Positions 63,672 to 64,000 of a stretch of DNA of 64,000 nt are shown here, one piece after another. Within the stretch, counting starts at the first letter, position 1, and each line of letters begins with the position of its first letter. This stretch comes from Candidatus Enterococcus huntleyi (GTDB taxonomy: Bacteria; Bacillota; Bacilli; Lactobacillales; Enterococcaceae). The position numbers and the translations under genes were made by a program. The notes beneath the pieces were generated by a model. That model saw only the letters and a list, made by a program, of their open reading frames with translations. It was not told the origin of the DNA and did no database searches. Location of the stretch: contig NZ_MAEJ01000010.1 in the NCBI RefSeq assembly GCF_009933175.1, positions 1 to 64,000 of the forward strand, given 5' to 3'.

Positions 63672-64000
63672 GTACAATGACTATCACGACCGTGGCTTTT
63701 TAAAATGGGTCACAGCTTTCGCGTTAGATGAGCTAGCTTCAAGTATTGAGAAGAATCACGCAGAGGCAACAAAAAACATCCCTCTACTCCCACGAATGAG
63801 TTTAGAGGAAATTAATGATGTGCTGACCCTAGCATTTTTAAAAACAAAAGCAGTCAGTATCCAATTAAACAAACGAGATGAATTTGGGCGCCCACTTGAG
63901 TCTATCGAAGGATTTTTTTCAGGGCAGTTTCAAGAAGAAAGCCTACTCATCGATGAAACAGCCATTTTTTGGGAAGATATTCGTCATATTCAATTAATAG
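63637..64000 (+). CDS. YolD-like protein, partial (runs past the window edge)
   Basis: A GTG-started frame, with AGAAGGTG 7 bases before, that overlaps the end of the polymerase gene. The visible 121 codons begin MTRNRTKKEF and contain YNDYHDRGFLKWVTAFALDEL (residues about 13-33), the YolD-family DRGxxKWxxAFxLxEL signature. YolD-like proteins accompany Y-family polymerases in Firmicutes and are thought to play a UmuD-like accessory role; that role is inferred. It continues beyond position 64000. Confidence 0.8.
   Translation, partial: MTRNRTKKEFSEYNDYHDRGFLKWVTAFALDELASSIEKNHAEATKNIPLLPRMSLEEINDVLTLAFLKTKAVSIQLNKRDEFGRPLESIEGFFSGQFQEESLLIDETAIFWEDIRHIQLI

Overview
The window looks like chromosomal DNA of a low-GC Firmicute, most likely an Enterococcus. 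The 16S rRNA 5' end at the left edge has the V1 hairpin sequence I associate with the E. casseliflavus/E. gallinarum group, and the order dnaE-pfkA-pyk-yceD-rpmF-gnd-etaR-etaS matches Enterococcus faecalis as I remember it. The species assignment is an inference; no search was run.

Left part (1-15.6 kb), mostly minus strand: the start of a 16S gene with two tandem promoters; an EtaRS/LisRK-type two-component system; gnd; rpmF with yceD; pyk and pfkA (lower glycolysis); dnaE with a degenerate PHP site; a DUF2929 membrane protein; a drug-efflux MFS protein; and an AzgA-type purine permease. Middle-left (15.8-26.9 kb): a Cof-type HAD phosphatase; a 1 kb convergent intergenic region with three diverged copies of a hairpin repeat; asnB; a TetR regulator with a long palindromic operator; a split ThrE exporter; mntH with a DtxR-type operator; a TVP38 protein; a membrane GDPD; and two very small genes.

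Middle (27-39 kb) is a sugar-acid/deoxysugar utilisation locus. It has fucO-rhaM-rhaD-rhaA-rhaB, a TIM-barrel epimerase, a DctPQM TRAP transporter, a GH105 unsaturated rhamnogalacturonyl hydrolase and a divergent AraC regulator. Together they read as a route for pectin RG-I breakdown products: the TRAP system imports an unsaturated galacturonyl-rhamnose, GH105 splits it, RhaMABD converts rhamnose to DHAP and lactaldehyde, and FucO reduces lactaldehyde. A clear cre (CcpA) site sits between 10-bp inverted repeats in the divergent promoter region.

Right-middle (39-56.8 kb): pgi, gdhA, a BaiN-type flavoprotein, ybaK, a LacD-type aldolase, an RlmI-like methyltransferase, ltaS (TTG start), an FtsX-like permease translationally coupled to an ABC ATPase homologue without a Walker A motif, an Rgg regulator, an SdpI-like protein in an operon with a two-component system, a second HAD phosphatase, a two-helix membrane peptide and an AraC-GyrI regulator.

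Right end (57-64 kb) is more accessory. It has an A+T-rich oxidoreductase / PlcR-like regulator / SRPBCC cluster, a 31-residue hydrophobic peptide facing a short antisense RNA (type I toxin-antitoxin candidate), ssrA (tmRNA) with possible integrase-arm repeats downstream, a DUF1801 protein, an unexplained structured region with a tRNA-like T-arm and acceptor, and a LexA-controlled Y-family polymerase overlapping a YolD-like gene cut by the window edge. The most promising undescribed items are the structured RNA region at 61.76-62.13 kb, the hairpin repeat family at 16.7-17.4 kb, the Walker-A-less ABC pair at 49.2-50.4 kb and the type I toxin-antitoxin candidate at 59.9-60.1 kb.
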